Assembly (NCBI GenBank): GCA_947561585.1
Contig: CANNZV010002335.1
Coordinates: forward strand, 62,001-126,000
From: Caprella mutica
Taxonomy: Eukaryota; Arthropoda; Malacostraca; Amphipoda; Caprellidae
DNA: 64,000 nt
Direction of reading: 5' to 3'
The translations under genes were made by a program, and so were the position numbers. The notes under the pieces were generated by a model. It saw only the letters and a program-made list of their open reading frames with translations, did no database searches and was not told where the DNA came from. Each line of letters begins with the position of its first letter. Position 1 is the first letter of the stretch. Positions 1-13,566 of the stretch are shown one piece after another.

Positions 1-950
1 GAATTAATAAAAAGAAATTGCAATATTCAAAACTTTGCAATAAACATAAGATAATTATCTTTTCTTAAAATATGTGGGTTCAATAGGATACTCTTCGCAT
101 TTCTTAGCATTAAATGTGCTGTTAATATTGAAACAAGAACTCTTCAAATTGTTACCATTGGTGCTAGGCTAAATACTATATAACTAACAATGGAGGATCT
201 AAATGAATATTTAGGAGAGTAACCCAAAATTGTCATGAATGTGATCTAACACAAATTTAGGTAACCTTTTTTCCACTTTAAGTTATAAACCTATTTTAAT
301 ATATTGATTCTATTTCGTATTTGTAAACTAAGTTTATAATTTTTTATTCGTTGTACTTTCTGTTTATCGATGCACTATGATAATACCAATATAATGTATC
401 GACATGATACTTTTTATTTCTGTCTATTTGATAAATAATTGTTGCAATAAAAGAATTGTACAATATTATTTTATTTCATTGATTTTATTGATTTAGTTGT
501 TATGTTGAAAATTTCACAATACTAAAATATTTAAGCGAAGAAACAATTATTGTTGCAACTGTTACTTATACTGCATGTATGTATAGTAAATTAATTTAAA
601 GTTATACAAGAAATCATAATTTTTATTTGCATGTTAATTTTCATAGTTCTGAAATCCTATTTTAGTGCTTGTGATAAGTGACTAATATGATCACTAGAAT
701 GATAAAGAGTTAAAGTACACTGAATTACAAATCTTAATCTGTTTAGAGGTAGCATTCCATACTGTGGCCCCACTGTAACAAATTGAAGCTCGAAACTTTC
801 TCTCTTAAAACAAGACTAAAGTTATCACGGCCAAACCACCGCAACAAACATCATGGATGCGAGCTGTGCCAAAACAGATCTGTTTCTTTTCTTTAAAAGG
901 ACAGTAACCATTCACCTTATAGATCAATAATACAGAATAGAAATATTGCG
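1..950. other. AT-rich non-coding sequence
   Basis: I see no exon, RNA gene or clear repeat here. The stretch is AT-rich with frequent stops in all frames. Confidence 0.5.
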
Positions 951-954
951 ATTA

Positions 955-1350
955 ACAGTGTATTATTGTAAAGATAAAGCAGCCATTTTAAGTCATTTTT
1001 TTCAGGAATATCATATGTTGTGGAAACTCTCCGTTTCCGAGATATAGTACTACTAAGTTTCCGGTTGGTTAGGTTAGGTTTAGCGGGTCTGAGAATGTAC
1101 ATTGGTTGTTTATTTCTGATATAATAAACATGAAAAGAATCATGAGCTGTGTAGTACAACAAACTAGTGGATACAACAAACTACATTAACAGTTATATCT
1201 TACCTATTAAATAATAATGTTTCATGTCAAAAAATCTAAGAGGCGAAAAATTGCTTAATTCAGCTATATCTCAAAAACGAAGTATTTTCCATTCCACAAC
1301 AAATTATATTCTTGAAATGTGTCTCAAAATGGCTACATTTTTCTATATAA
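955..1350. repeat. Diverged foldback-like dispersed element
   Basis: The segment 970-1045 is repeated in inverted, diverged form at about 1250-1345. Both arms share an agccattt word, a tgttgtgga word and a gagatatag word. A further diverged copy of the left arm lies at 46625-46735. The arrangement is that of an old palindromic transposon; no coding capacity is visible. Confidence 0.45.
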
Positions 1351-1714
1351 TGAGTCAAAATATAGAAAATCAATAGCGGACCTAAAGCACTAAAATACCG
1401 GAATTTGCATCGTGGTAGTCAGATGCTATAAAAAATCTTTTAGCCAACTTATAAGTTTAAACTATGTAAACCAGCTCATTAATTCAATCTAATGTTCCCT
1501 AATATTCCCTAAATATCCCAGAAATAAATCATTCTTGCCTAGGCAGCTGCAATAGGTAGTCCTGATTGCACTTACTTAAATGAACAAAGAATTTCTTTTC
1601 ATGTGTCCACTGTCCAGGTATGGATATAATTCAGGTCTGGCAATCAATTATTTCGACGTGTGTATCGTACTAATTTAGATTATATTTATTAGTGATTAAA
1701 TGAGACAGTTGATA

Positions 1715-2340
1715 GACACTTGGTCGAATGACATTTGGCCGATCAGACAATTTGCCGAAGGGACATTTTGCCCCAAATATTGATATTTTGAAAATAAAGA
1801 GGGCATAGTAATATTATTTAATGTATTAAAAATAATAACTTTATATAAAATATTTACCAATGATAACATTTTCAGAAGTACGAAGCGCTTATACTTGCGA
1901 TGAAATCTATGATTATGAAAAACAAATCAAATTATTGAGCAATATATGCTTGCAGTTCGTTATATGGATACACATTATGAACTTATTAAAATTTATTTTC
2001 CTAATTATAAAATAACTTTCATTTCCATGAAAATAAAAAAAATTAATTGAATTTCAAAGGAGGCTGCAGTTCGTTTCATGGATACACGTTGAATAAAAGT
2101 ATTTCTATCAAACGTCCATTCGGCCAAATAAACGTCAAATCTACTTTCAGCCAAATGTCCGTTCAGCCAAATATTCTTCGGTCATGTGTCCATCGGCGAA
2201 GTATCATTCGGCCAAGTATCATTTGGCGAAGTGTCATTCGGCAAAGTATCATTCGGCGAAGTGTCATTCGGCATAGTATCATTCGGCAAAGTATCATTCG
2301 GCGAAGTGTCATTCGGCGAAGTGTCATTTGGCGAAGTGTC
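1715..2340. mobile_element. Non-coding TIR element with repeated tips (GACACTTSGYC type)
   Basis: The left end at 1715 reads GACACTTGGTCGAATGACA. The reverse complement of the right end at 2340 reads GACACTTCGCCAAATGACA, so the ends are inverted copies. The right tip is expanded into about eleven copies of a 15-bp unit, while the left tip has about three degenerate ones. The interior (about 1780-2110) is AT-rich and non-coding. A 15-bp direct repeat, aaatgagacWgttga, flanks the element at 1698-1712 and 2349-2363 and may be a target-site duplication. The superfamily is not clear. Confidence 0.55.
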
Positions 2341-2342
2341 CG
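2188..2342. repeat. 15-bp tandem array at element tip
   Basis: About eleven copies of gtRtcattcggcgaa with small substitutions. Because 15 is a multiple of three, it opens several short ORFs on both strands that have no other coding support. Confidence 0.85.
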
Positions 2343-2551
2343 CACACGAAATGAGACTGTTGAAGTATGCTATCCACCAGCGACACATCTGATTGGAAAA
2401 TTTCATTATACTATTTGCCTTCTAGTTGCCTACCATACAAACTGATAGTTATTACCACCATTCTAATTTGTTGTTATCAAAGTACATTAACTACTAGGTA
2501 GAGTATTGAGCAGATTCACATCAAGCTAAATTACAATTTTGTTGTGAAATG

Positions 2552-2757
2552 CGTACATAAGAACGCATTTCTGTGACCCTGCAATATTAAATTACTTTAT
2601 TCTATACAGCGGGTTAAATAGTTTTTTGTATATAAGCATTTTGCCATGGTTGTTTGTTCAGTGTACGGATACTTTGAAAAAAATATTTAACCCGCTGTAT
2701 AATATATAGAGTATGTAATCTAATACTGCAGGGTCACAGAAGTGTGTTCGTATGTGT
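2552..2757. mobile_element. Palindromic MITE, about 205 bp
   Basis: The left arm contains TTCTGTGACCCTGCAATATT and the reverse complement of the right arm contains TTCTGTGACCCTGCAGTATT. A second matching block, tacagcgggttaaata, lies nearer the centre. The arms cover most of the length, as in a MITE. The superfamily is unknown because no clear target-site duplication is visible. Confidence 0.65.
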
Positions 2758-2759
2758 GT

Positions 2760-4280
2760 ATTTATTTATGCGAATGAGAGTCTAACACTCCTATCAAGGC
2801 GTAGCATACCTTCTAAGTTAATACATCTTGAGTGTTAATAAGTAAGCTATCTACATCAATATGCTGTTGCGGCTTGTAGAACTGAGTAAGTCATCGAACG
2901 GTTTCATATTTTCGTACATATTGGAAGAAAATGTGTATGTAAAATAGAGATAATGTTTTTTGAGCTCTGGATCCTTCACTAATGACCGTAAAACTTTTCA
3001 TTCAAACATTATTCACTCATTATTTTTTAAAGTCTATTTCAATGTGGATTTTTTCCACGAGTAGATTATTGATAAATCAATACTTTCCATATCCCAATCA
3101 ATATTGAATACCAATATCAAATTGAATAATGTATGGTAAATAAAGTAATAGGAATGAATATAGCAAATATGACATGATTAAAAACTCCCGCATAAAACCT
3201 TTCTGTCGGCTCACATTTTGCCTAATTACTAATGGACATGTAAGAAGATTGCATTTTTCACTGCATTAAATATTAAAACTACATTAGGCAATCACAACAA
3301 CACGTACTATGGACTATAATTCAATGTTAAAAGCTATAAAGTCTATCATACTATTTTAATAAATTAGTAATAATAAATGTGGCCTGACTGCAGCAAGGTT
3401 TCAATAGTTTTCAGAGTGTTTTACGGTGTTATAAAGTGCAGCCTCTTCGCACCTAGCTGACACAGAGCCAATATAACCTGCGCCGCATGCCAGTTTATAT
3501 CAAAGTTAACCAAGATTGGGTGGAAGGTTTTTTCACGGGATTACCTGGTCTATAAAGTTAAGAGAGAGCAGTTCGCCATGCCGCGCTAACTTCTCTCTAT
3601 AGATTCGTTAGGGTTAAATTGGACACCTTTTGGTTACCCTGTTCAAAGACTTGGTACCTTTTTGATGTTTGGTGAAGTGGTGGAATAGTTTGTACTGAAA
3701 ATTGAATTTTGCAGAATGGTTTATGAAATGGAACATTGTTGTCAAGGATTTACCGTTAGTGCAACCTGTTCTACCTTCAAAAGTATTTGAGGATATATAA
3801 AAAATTAGCTTTTCTAGATATGGTCAATATGGATTATTGGCATTATTTGAATAAAATAAATGAAGCGGCACTCAATTATTTCTATTTATGTTTTGCTAAT
3901 TTTACGAGAAGCTCATTAGGAAAATATCACTTTTAGATTTAAAAACAAAGCGATAAATTTTAATTACCAAATCACCTCCGGTAAATTTTTTACAATATTT
4001 CATATTGTAATAATTCGTAAAACAATATTTTTATAAAAAATACTAGTTTTATAGTACTAAGGTGAGGAATTTGTGTATGTTTAATCATAATTTTCAGCTG
4101 CTCTTAAAGGGCCGGACGAAAAAAATCCGAGGTTTGTAGTTAGAATTGAAAGTACACTCAAAAGGTGACGCTAACTGTGAATTAATTACATATATTTGGT
4201 GAAGGATTTTACCAAATCGACGAACACTATTTTGTTTTCTCTATCTTTATGAGTGAGAAAGTTCGATCAAAGTTTTACTT
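2760..4280. other. Non-coding interval
   Basis: No convincing exon. The segment 3420-3610 is richer in GC than its surroundings and could be an old repeat or a regulatory patch, but I recognise nothing in it. Confidence 0.4.
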
Positions 4281-4286
4281 CGCTTT

Positions 4287-4652
4287 AACTGTTAAAGTTA
4301 ATCATTTAAAGGGCTAATCAGATAAAGGGCTAATCATTTAAAGGGCTAATCATTTAAAGGGCTAATCATTTAAAGGGCTAATCAGTTAAAGGACTAATCA
4401 GTTAAAGGACTAACCAGTTAAAGGACTAATCAGTTAAAGGACTAATCAGTTAAAGGACTAATCAGTTAAAGGGCTAATCAGTTAAAGGACTAACCAGTTA
4501 AAGGACTAATCAGTTAAAGGACTAATCAGTTAAAGGACTAATCAGTTAAAGGGCTAATCAGTTAAAGGACTAACCAGTTAAAGGACTAATCAGTTAAAGG
4601 ACTAATCAGTTAAAGGACTAATCAGTTAAAGGACTAATCAGTTAAAGGGCCA
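4287..4652. repeat. 16-bp tandem array
   Basis: About 22 units of gttaaaggactaatca. The first units carry gggc and catt variants, while later ones are more uniform. No element ends are seen at either side. Confidence 0.9.
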
Positions 4653-4659
4653 GTAGACT

Positions 4660-5870
4660 AAAATGTTATAATATTTTTCTCACCCGATATACCGTCGTAA
4701 GTCCACCATTTGCTCCAGTCCCAACTCACGCCCAGACAATCTTTGGAGGAAAAGAAAAGCTGTTAGTATTATTGAACACTTGGTAAATAGAAATGAATAA
4801 CATTGAATTAAATAAAAGTAAGCATATTACAAAACGAAGAGAATATTTCAATATATTAAAAGATATTAAAGCTCTCCTCCACTCTCAATTGTAATTTCTC
4901 TAGAAGTGCTTTAAATTTGTAGAGCTAAGGTTATATAACATATCACAGTAAGCAGAGAAGAAATTGATTAAGTATTCGCTTCGTAATTAATTATATAAGA
5001 AATATTCGCACTCAACCTTCACTGTCCGACTTTCTGAGATTAAATAGAAGAAAAAGTGTGTCAAAATTTAGAATTGCATATCGTATTATCTTAAATTCAA
5101 TGGTAATTTGGTATTTATGTACACTTTTAGGTACCTAATGTTTTTTTAGGGTAATGGTATTTAGATAAGGGTATATTTAGCCATTCATAATATGTCTATA
5201 AGTTTTTTATTGTTTTGAATATGATGACAATTTGCGTCCTACTTTTTCTTCGCTTGAAATTCGGGGGTAGAAGAAAAATCACAAGAATAACTTAAACTAC
5301 ATATTATGATAAAAATATAGAACTAAATTTAAATTTTGGTTCGTAGTTTTATAACTAATTGGTGAATTATATTACATTTGAATTATAATATAGAAGAGAA
5401 CACAAGGCCTCCATTCTATATTAATTAACATACAAATAGTTGAACAAATTAGTCAAATTAACAATATTTTCGAGTTACAATTTACAAAATCTTTATAATA
5501 TAAATAAGAAGCTTCACAATAATCTCTTTAATTGTAGTATATTTCCTATGAGGCGTATTATTGTGAGTGCAATACAGGTAGAATCTATTGTAAATAATAG
5601 AGTGTCTCCTCTGAGAGGTATTGTACTACAGACTCATTGTACTAGTGCACTGTGTCCAGTACAATGTACTACAGTACAATGTACTGGTGCAGCAGCTGTA
5701 TTTCTCTCTCACAGTCACACTCTCATTCATTACGGTGGACAGCGACAAAGAAAACACACAATCGATGGGGTTGTGCCTGTATTAACATATAAAGGCGGGG
5801 AGAGTCTAGCTAAGGAATATATTAACTAACCATGGAATTATTCGAACACTGAGTACCGAAATAACAAAAG
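4660..5870. other. Non-coding interval
   Basis: AT-rich, no supported gene. A short GC-richer patch at 5550-5720 has small internal repeats of gtactacagt and gtactagtgc type words. The ORF crossing it has low-complexity composition and no recognisable domain. Confidence 0.4.
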
Positions 5871-5875
5871 ATATC

Positions 5876-5940
5876 AACAGGAATCGAACCACTGACACCT
5901 AGTCAGGGCAAACTGATATTCCTACAGGTGTGGTCAATGA
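5876..5940 (-). ncRNA. tRNA-like or SINE fragment
   Basis: On the minus strand, 5880-5890 reads GGTTCGATTCC, a perfect B-box (T-arm) word of a tRNA-type Pol III promoter. It is preceded by tRNA-like sequence, but I could not fold a full cloverleaf by eye. A tRNA-derived SINE fragment is more likely than a working tRNA. Confidence 0.35.
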
Positions 5941-5944
5941 TTTT

Positions 5945-7640
5945 GGCAAAGCCGAATATATTATTTTCGTTATCTAGATTCTAATTGTTGTTTGCTTGTG
6001 ATGTGTCAAAATTAGAACATTTAGTCCGAAATTCAATAGAATAAACAAAAGATAATTACTTACAGTAGTGGATAGTAATTTAACTTGTATAAAATTATTA
6101 ATTAGTAAAAAATTATAGTTTGTTTATATATTTATAATATTCATAATTTATAGTTAATTTAGGTTTTAGAAAAATTGAAATTTTTAATTTATGTTTCTAA
6201 TTTCTTTTTAAATCTTAGTAGGTAAATTATATAATATTTAATTCATTATATGTAATTATTTGCATCTATTTTTTTCATTTATCAATACCAACAATCTTTA
6301 ACCATTGTTATTGACGTATTTATAAAATCCTTAAATTGAATATTTATTTAACAATATTTCAAATTAGAAGTTAAAACAATTCATTATCATTTATATTTAT
6401 ATATAAAAAGAATTCCTGTACGCTTAGTTCTTTTATTTTATATGTAGAAGTACTATCATTTTTCTAGTTTTTTTTCAGACATTTATTCAATGACATTTCC
6501 TATATTCTATCAAAATTTTTGTAAGAGGCTAATCCATATTTAATTTTAAAATAAGGGTCAGGTTTCAATTCCTGATTGGGCTCTTTCTTTTTATTCAGCC
6601 AAAACACCCGTGAATTAAAATAACAATTTTTTTTCATATGACCACTGCTCTCTCCACACTAATTCGTTTTAATGTTCATATTTTAATGAGTTATTTTTAG
6701 TAATAACCAATTGAATTTTCATCAGGCATGTAATTCGTAGCTGGTAAATGTCCCTTTGCCCTACACCTGATCATAAAATCCCAATGAAGTTTTTATGTTT
6801 ATTTTACTTATTCATTCGCAAGGCCAAGATAATTTAGTATACAGGTGAGTGTTTGTTTGTGCGTTACTGATATATTAGGCAGTGAAAATAATGCAAAAAG
6901 ACGTAAGGCTGACGAATTGATTTAGCCCATTGCTGGGGACTGGAGAGACGCAATAAGGACTGAAATGGGTGCAACAGAGCGCTAATTTGAACCTTAAGAA
7001 CTTATTCTCTTTCACCCCAGAAGAGTAGGCTCGATAAGAAGTCAGTAATTCACTGATGTACTATCGGTTAACTATATTTGAAAACTTAGTGAAATAAGAG
7101 TGGGGTTTTAAGAGTAGAATCAGTTTTATTCAGACTGTCAATTGCGCCAATAAATAAGTTGTTTTATTGCCGCATAGTACCGTAGGCCTAAATTAACGTG
7201 GTATTTCTATGGGAATAAATCAGTGTGTACCATTGAAATGGAAGAAGTGCGTGCAGCAGCAATCACTAATATTTGATTCTAATAAATAATATGCATATGA
7301 GAAAAAGAAATCACATTACGTATGCCATGAAATATTTACCTTATCCTACCAATATTCAATATTTATATTAGTAGGGAATTTTTTATACGTCTATATGTGG
7401 TTTAGAAGAATTCATTTTAAACAAATTAATTAACGTAAGTTATTCTTCAGTTAATTTTTGCAGGAATCTTTAAAAATAGAATTAAATTAGCTTGAAAAAA
7501 TTAAGTGAAAATTGCTCTGTTTGTGACATTATGAAACATTGAATGTTATAACACTTTTTATCTCTTAGAGTTTATATCACAAGTAGAATAACTTATTAAG
7601 AATAATAGCTGCATTTCATCAAGTAAAACGATAAAAAAAT
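5945..7640. other. AT-rich non-coding interval
   Basis: No supported exon or repeat structure. There are long A/T runs and frequent stops. Confidence 0.4.
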
Positions 7641-7647
7641 ATTAGTA

Positions 7648-8398
7648 GGGGTTTAACATCTGCTTCGGAACCAAAGGCCATATCGCTGACACCAAATGAA
7701 AATTAAGTACGGGGGACTGGAAGAAGCACAAGTAGAGAAGGTGGCTTCATGAACAAAGTCAGCTACCACCGTCAGTGACAATGCTCATGGATTCAGAAAA
7801 GCTACTCAGTGAATACAGTTACCAAAGGATGGATACAACGATTGATACAATTTATATATTTGTTATGCCACGAGTACAATTATTGCTGATAAAAATTGCA
7901 GAGATACACACGAACAAGATATTATACTGTATTTTCCCCAGGAGTTCTATCCTGAAACTGTCTGTCGTGAACAGAAGAGAAGGGGGGTGGCGTCCAAAAT
8001 GAGCCACGAACTGTTGTAACTTGGATTATGTATTATATTTATTCATTTTTACCATGTTTACCTATTTTAACGCTACTTGCAGTTTTATAGAATAGTACTA
8101 ATGTTATGCTCTTCAAACACTAGGTCTTAGATTTTGTGTTCGGTAGGCTCGTAGGCTTCATTCACTATCACCTCTTCATTTTCCTCTTCCACTCGTAAGT
8201 GCAGCCACCGGTACTTGTGTCACTTTTCACCACATTCCTTGGTAGGTGACAACATTCATGGAGTTGCTTTTCTGCATCCATGAGCATGAATTGTCACCGA
8301 CAGTGATAGTTTTCTTTAGTCATGGAGCCACTTTCCTATCTGGTTGCTACTTCCAGTCTCTTGTATTTAATTTCCATTATGGAAGCAGACATTAAACC
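7648..8398. mobile_element. Foldback element with long inverted arms
   Basis: The arm 7648-7832 starts ggggtttaacatctgcttc. The arm ending at 8398, read in reverse complement, starts ggtttaatgtctgcttcc. The arms share a caccgtcagtgacaat-like block and a catggaTKcagaaaagc block. The right arm is longer (8040-8398). A half-element homologous to that arm sits in intron 3 of the AP-2 alpha gene at 43747-44085, which shows that the family is mobile or dispersed. No transposase is visible. Confidence 0.65.
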
Positions 8399-8720
8399 AA
8401 TTCTAAAATATTAAATATTATCAGGGATGCAATATTAGAATGAACAAGATCATGTGCACTCGGTAGAACGCATACCTTCGTCTCCGCTTTGACCTGTTCT
8501 CTCTCAAAATTTAATAAACTGCTAACTGGATAATAACCAATCATCTTACCAAGTTTCATGCAATATGGTACAATACTTTTTTGACCATGACCTTGACCTT
8601 TGACCGGGTAGCTCGCAAAATTCTACCAGCAGGTCACTGGAATGGAAAAATCGTCAACAAGATGATAAATAAATGCCGATGAAAATATGACCTTCCCGCA
8701 TTCTGCAAAGGTAAACATGA

Positions 8721-9101
8721 TATTACGTTGTATCAGGGCTACAATATTAGAATAGAACAATGCATTATGTTGCATCTGGGCTACAATAATAGAAAGGAAC
8801 AATGCATTACGTTGCATCTGGGCTACAATAATAGAAAGGAACAATGCATTACGTTGCATCTGGGCTACAATAATAGAAAGGAACAATGCATTACGTTGCA
8901 TCTGGGGTACAATAATAGAAAGGAACAATGCATTACGTTGCATCTGGGCTACAATAATAGAAAGGAACAATGCATTACATTGCATCTGGGCTACAATAAT
9001 AGAAAGGAACAATGCATTACGTTGCATCTGGGCTACAATAATGGAACAGAACAATGCATTACGTTGCATCTGGGCTACAATAATAGCATCTGGGCTACAA
9101 T
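8721..9101. repeat. 42-bp tandem array
   Basis: Nearly nine copies of a 42-bp unit containing atctgggctacaataatag and ggaacaatgcattacgttgc. The period is a multiple of three, so ORFs of 138 and 193 codons run through it on opposite strands. They have no conserved domain and their repeats follow the DNA period exactly, so I do not call genes. Confidence 0.92.
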
Positions 9102-9690
9102 TGGCAATCTGTTCACAGCAAAACTGTTCACGGGTCACTGTTGAATATTTATGATCTGCACATTGCATCCACTGCCTTTGACTTGGTTTATACATGAGCC
9201 CCATGTAAATATTGGGGATTAAACCCCCGGGGGAGGGGGGGGGGTACTATTGGGGGTCTGTGTTTCTATGACAATGGTTAAGATTTAAATTGATAATAAT
9301 AATAATATTATTATTTGATAGAGTGGTGTTGAGAACAGGTTTGAATGATTTTCGTTAAATTTATTGTGATCTATTATTTATATTCATTATATGATATATT
9401 TGTAAAATTATAAGTTAATATTTAAGAGAAGGTATTCATACCCTCTTTTGTAGTAAAATTGAAAGAGAAATCTTTCCATAATTTTATCTTCATTCCATTT
9501 TATTTATATTATAGCATTATATAAAAGATAATTGCAAATAGAGTTTCAGAAGAGTTTCCTTTGCATGCAATGATTTTGGTTGCATCTGACCATCTTGTTA
9601 GTTAAAATTGGGAATTTGTAAGAGTCTGAAAAAACTATAATGTCTATAAAATGAACTCATACTTAGTCGAAAATTTACATTTGGCCGACA

Positions 9691-10422
9691 GTAAATTATT
9701 GTCGATTTTATGGTAAATTATTGTCGATTTATATGGTAAATTATTGTAGATTTATATGGTAAATTATTGTAGATTTATATGGTAAATTATTGTCGATTTA
9801 TATGGTAAATTATTGTAGATTTATATGGTAAATTATTGTAGATTTTATATGGTAAATTATTGTCGATTTATATGGTAAATTATTGTCGATTTATATGGTA
9901 AATTATTGTAGATTTATATGGTAAATTATTGTAGATTTATATGGTAAATTATTGTCGATTTATATGGTAAATTATTGTCGATTTATATGGTAAATTATTG
10001 TCGATTTATATGGTAAATTATTGTCGATTTATATGGTAAATTATTGTAGATTTATATGGCAAATTATTGTCGATTTATATGGTAAATTATTGTCGATTTA
10101 TATGGCAAATTATTGTAGATTTATATGGTAAATTATTGTCGATTTATATGGTAAATTATTGTCGATTTATATGGTAAATTATTGTCGATTTATATGGTAA
10201 ATTATTGTCGATTTATATGGTAAATTATTGTCGATTTATATGTTAAATTATTGTCGATTTATATGTTAAATTATTGTCGATTTATATGGTAAATTATTGT
10301 CGATTTATATGGTAAATTATTATCGATTTATAAGGTCAATTTTTATCGATTTATATGGTAAATTATTATCGATTTATATGGTAAATTTTTATCGATTTAT
10401 ATGGTAAATGATTATCGATTAA
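9691..10422. repeat. 23-bp tandem array
   Basis: About 32 copies of a 23-bp AT-rich unit with core gtaaattattgtcga. Units near the right end are more diverged. The array begins directly after the word catttggccgacagtaaatt at 9679, which resembles the tip words of the 1.7-kb element. Confidence 0.92.
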
Positions 10423-10616
10423 ATATTTGTTGGTATTTTATCGTAAAAGATAATTTCAGACACTATAGGCGGTATTTTTTGTTGGTGATATTAGACGATA
10501 GATTATCAGTTTTTTAAATTCATAAAATATTACGATTGCAATTTCTTTTTTTCATATTACAAACCGTTATACTGTATGCTAAAGTTAAAGAAATGTATTC
10601 TTTATACAGTCTCTTA

Positions 10617-11309
10617 GGGTATGGTTACTATGAATGCGTATTCAAGCGATTTTTCGCACTGACGACTTCTGATGAAAATCAAACTCATACTTTCCAATGG
10701 GAGTGGTTACAGTGGCTGCGATTTGGTCGTAAGTATAGGTACGAAGTCGTCAGAACAACTTCAGCGTTCAAATGAGTTTGATTTTTTCATGCGACTAGCA
10801 ACAGATTCGGTAACTTTTGTGTTAAATTCTATTACTTTCGATTGCTGTTACTGTTTACTGTTTACCCATGCGTTTTGGAAATATATTATTTGATGCTATC
10901 AGGAATAATACAGATCTTATTTAATTATATATAATATATATTTGTTTATATAAAGGCTCGAATTGATTGTTACGGTGAACAATTTTTTTCAATAAAATTG
11001 AATATCCTTATAGTGTTATAAAAAATATTCTCCTTATCTTTCTATTTAGGTATTTCAAAAATTGTATGCACTGAAAATAATAATCAATTTAGCGTCGCGT
11101 CTATTTTTTCAGAGGCACTCAGGTAGGTATTTAATTCCTTCCGAACATTATATCAAATAAACATAGTTTAGATCCCAATATTAATTGGGCAGAAACATTC
11201 TGATGATCAGAAATCGCGTACAGTGTAACCACCTCGCTCTGACGATCAGTTCTGACGATATCGTCAGTGCGAAAAATCGCTCGAATACGCGTCCAAAGTA
11301 ACCGTCCCC
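10617..11309. mobile_element. Harbinger-like MITE, 693 bp
   Basis: The left end at 10617 reads GGGTATGGTTACTATGAATG. The reverse complement of the right end at 11309 reads GGGGACGGTTACTTTGGACG. The inverted repeats continue through a shared GCGATTTTTCGCACTGACGA for about 50 bp, with further weaker pairing. Both ends are flanked by TTA (10614-10616 and 11310-11312). A TTA duplication with GG-starting ends is the pattern of PIF/Harbinger elements. It is too short for a transposase. Confidence 0.65.
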
Positions 11310-11314
11310 TTACT

Positions 11315-12980
11315 TTAAAAAAATAATTTATCACTCAAAAACTCTTGAAAAAAGATTATAAAATCATATTATTGAAATATAAAATTTGATTTTAGTGACC
11401 AAAATACAGTAAGATATAAAAATTTAAGTGAATTACAATAATGTATCAAAAATTGTTTAATATAAATATAATTATTATTTTAAAATCCTAATATTAAGAT
11501 ACTAATTTTAGAAAGATTATTTTAAAATCCTAATTTTAAAATAATCATTCTAAAATCCTTATTTTGTAGTCCCAATGCTAACAGATACATTCCCTCAACC
11601 AAGACAATCAAACTCATTCCATCAATACACCAACTGAACTGATCGTTAATTACATATTAATTAGCTATGAAACAATAAAACTAATATTACAAACAATGAT
11701 AAAAACTGTATATCGTGCCTAATCTACAGTATCAATATTCCAATTGGAATGTGTATCATAACAATATCAACATTTGCAGCTGGAATACACATTCCCACTG
11801 ACTCAATATCAGTCCAGAATTGTGGCCTGAAATCCAGAGAGTGTCTTGTAATTCCTTGGAATTACTCTCCTTCATTCCAGGATTTGTGTGATTCCATAAA
11901 TTTGATTTCTCGTCCGTGTGATATGCACAGTGACTTGCACTTCTTTGATTTACTCGGCATGGAGGTATTACACATTATTAAATTACATCAATATTTATTT
12001 TCAATATTACACAACCAATAAATATCCTTCTGGTTAAAATATTCGAATTTTAATTCCTCTAACATTCGCAAATGACTGAACACAGAGCGTTATTGCTTTC
12101 ACTAACTGGAGTAAGTAGGTAGGTATTCAGTAAGTCTCTATTGCATGTCTTATTCATCAATAGCAATGACAGAGGATATGTTCAAAGACTCAGACGCTCT
12201 TCCAAAGCCAGCTCCAAATAATTACATCTTACGGGTCTCTCGAGCAAAACAATCCGAGTCAAGGCCTTCGCAAGTGACTGGCCTCGAACAATCACTTTAT
12301 TTGACCTGATTTAACTGCAATATAGCACCAAAGTTCAAAGTTCAAATTGATGAATTATCTTTTGGAAATGTGAATGAAAAGGATTTTTCATTATTATACT
12401 TCATCACCTTTAATTGATAACTAAATAATTTCTAGCAAAAAGAATAAAGGTTGAATTCCTAAATTTTTCTTCATTTCAATATCATAAGAGTTCCTCACTT
12501 CTAACCGTTAGCAGTTCTTTTTTTCTAGTTCTCAGATCAAGTCATTGATCTGAGTTCTTCCCGCAGAGTTTGTATCCCAAGTCCATGATTGAGACATCTA
12601 ATTGATACGGATTTGGTTGCAGTAATTAAGGATAATTGCTCAATTCATCTTCAAACGAATCTGATCTCTTGAAGTAGAGTGCTGGAATATGCATTCTATC
12701 TCGGACTAGAAATCAGAGAGCAGTGAGGTTTGCATATGGACTTAGCAAATACATTACTCTGCCTAATTTATTACTCAGAATAGTAAATACTATCTCCACT
12801 TAGTCATTCATCACAATTATGAGTAATCATTCCTTTTTCTTGTCGGAATTCAATCCTCAGAATTGAATAAGAGAGTATTATTTAATTCCCTGGTCAGTAT
12901 TCACAGTATAACTTACTCCTGTAAGAGACAGCAGCCATAAATTTACCTAACTTTCTTTGGGGTCTTCTACCCATTTGTAC
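11315..12980. other. Non-coding interval
   Basis: No supported gene. The 90-codon ORF at 11749-12021 has no recognisable domain and no splice context that supports it. Confidence 0.4.
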
Positions 12981-12983
12981 TGA

Positions 12984-13450
12984 TGCACATTATATGAAGC
13001 TGTGCATTATATCTACCTGTGCATTATATCAACCTGTGCATTATATCAACCTGTGCATTATATCTACCTGTGCATTATATCTACCTGTGCATTATATCAA
13101 CCTGTGCATTATATCTACCTGTGCATTATATCAACCTGTGCATTATATGAACCTGTGCATTATATCTACCTGTGCATTATATCAACCTGTGCATTATATC
13201 AACCTGTGCATTATATCAACCTGTGCATTATATCAACCTGTGCATTATATGAACCTGTGCATTATATCAACCTGTGCATTATATCAACCTGTGCATTATA
13301 TCAACCTGTGCATTATATCAACCTGTGCATTATATCAACCTGTGCATTATATCAACCTGTGCATTATATCAAGCTGTGCATTATATCAAGCTGTGCATTA
13401 TATCAACCTGTGCATTATATCAACCTGTGCATTATATCTACCTGTGCATC
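12984..13450. repeat. 17-bp tandem array
   Basis: About 27 copies of tgtgcattatatcaacc. Variants gaa, cta and aag alternate with caa at one position. Because 17 is not a multiple of three, all plus frames encode the same permuted 17-residue peptide repeat and stay open by chance. Confidence 0.95.
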
Positions 13451-13566
13451 ATTAGACAGATTACATAAACACTAAATAATATTTTAAGAATAATAACCTT
13501 AGCTATATTATTAAATAAATTAGAGAGTAATAAAATGAATATAAAAGTGAACTGAAAATTAGCTAA

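Noticed and set aside
8623..9204. 193- and 138-codon ORFs with 14-residue repeats
   Set aside because: By-product of the 42-bp array. Unique flanking residues are few and unrecognised.
12994..13475. Three overlapping frames encoding the same 17-residue repeat
   Set aside because: Expected from a 17-bp stop-free unit; not a gene.
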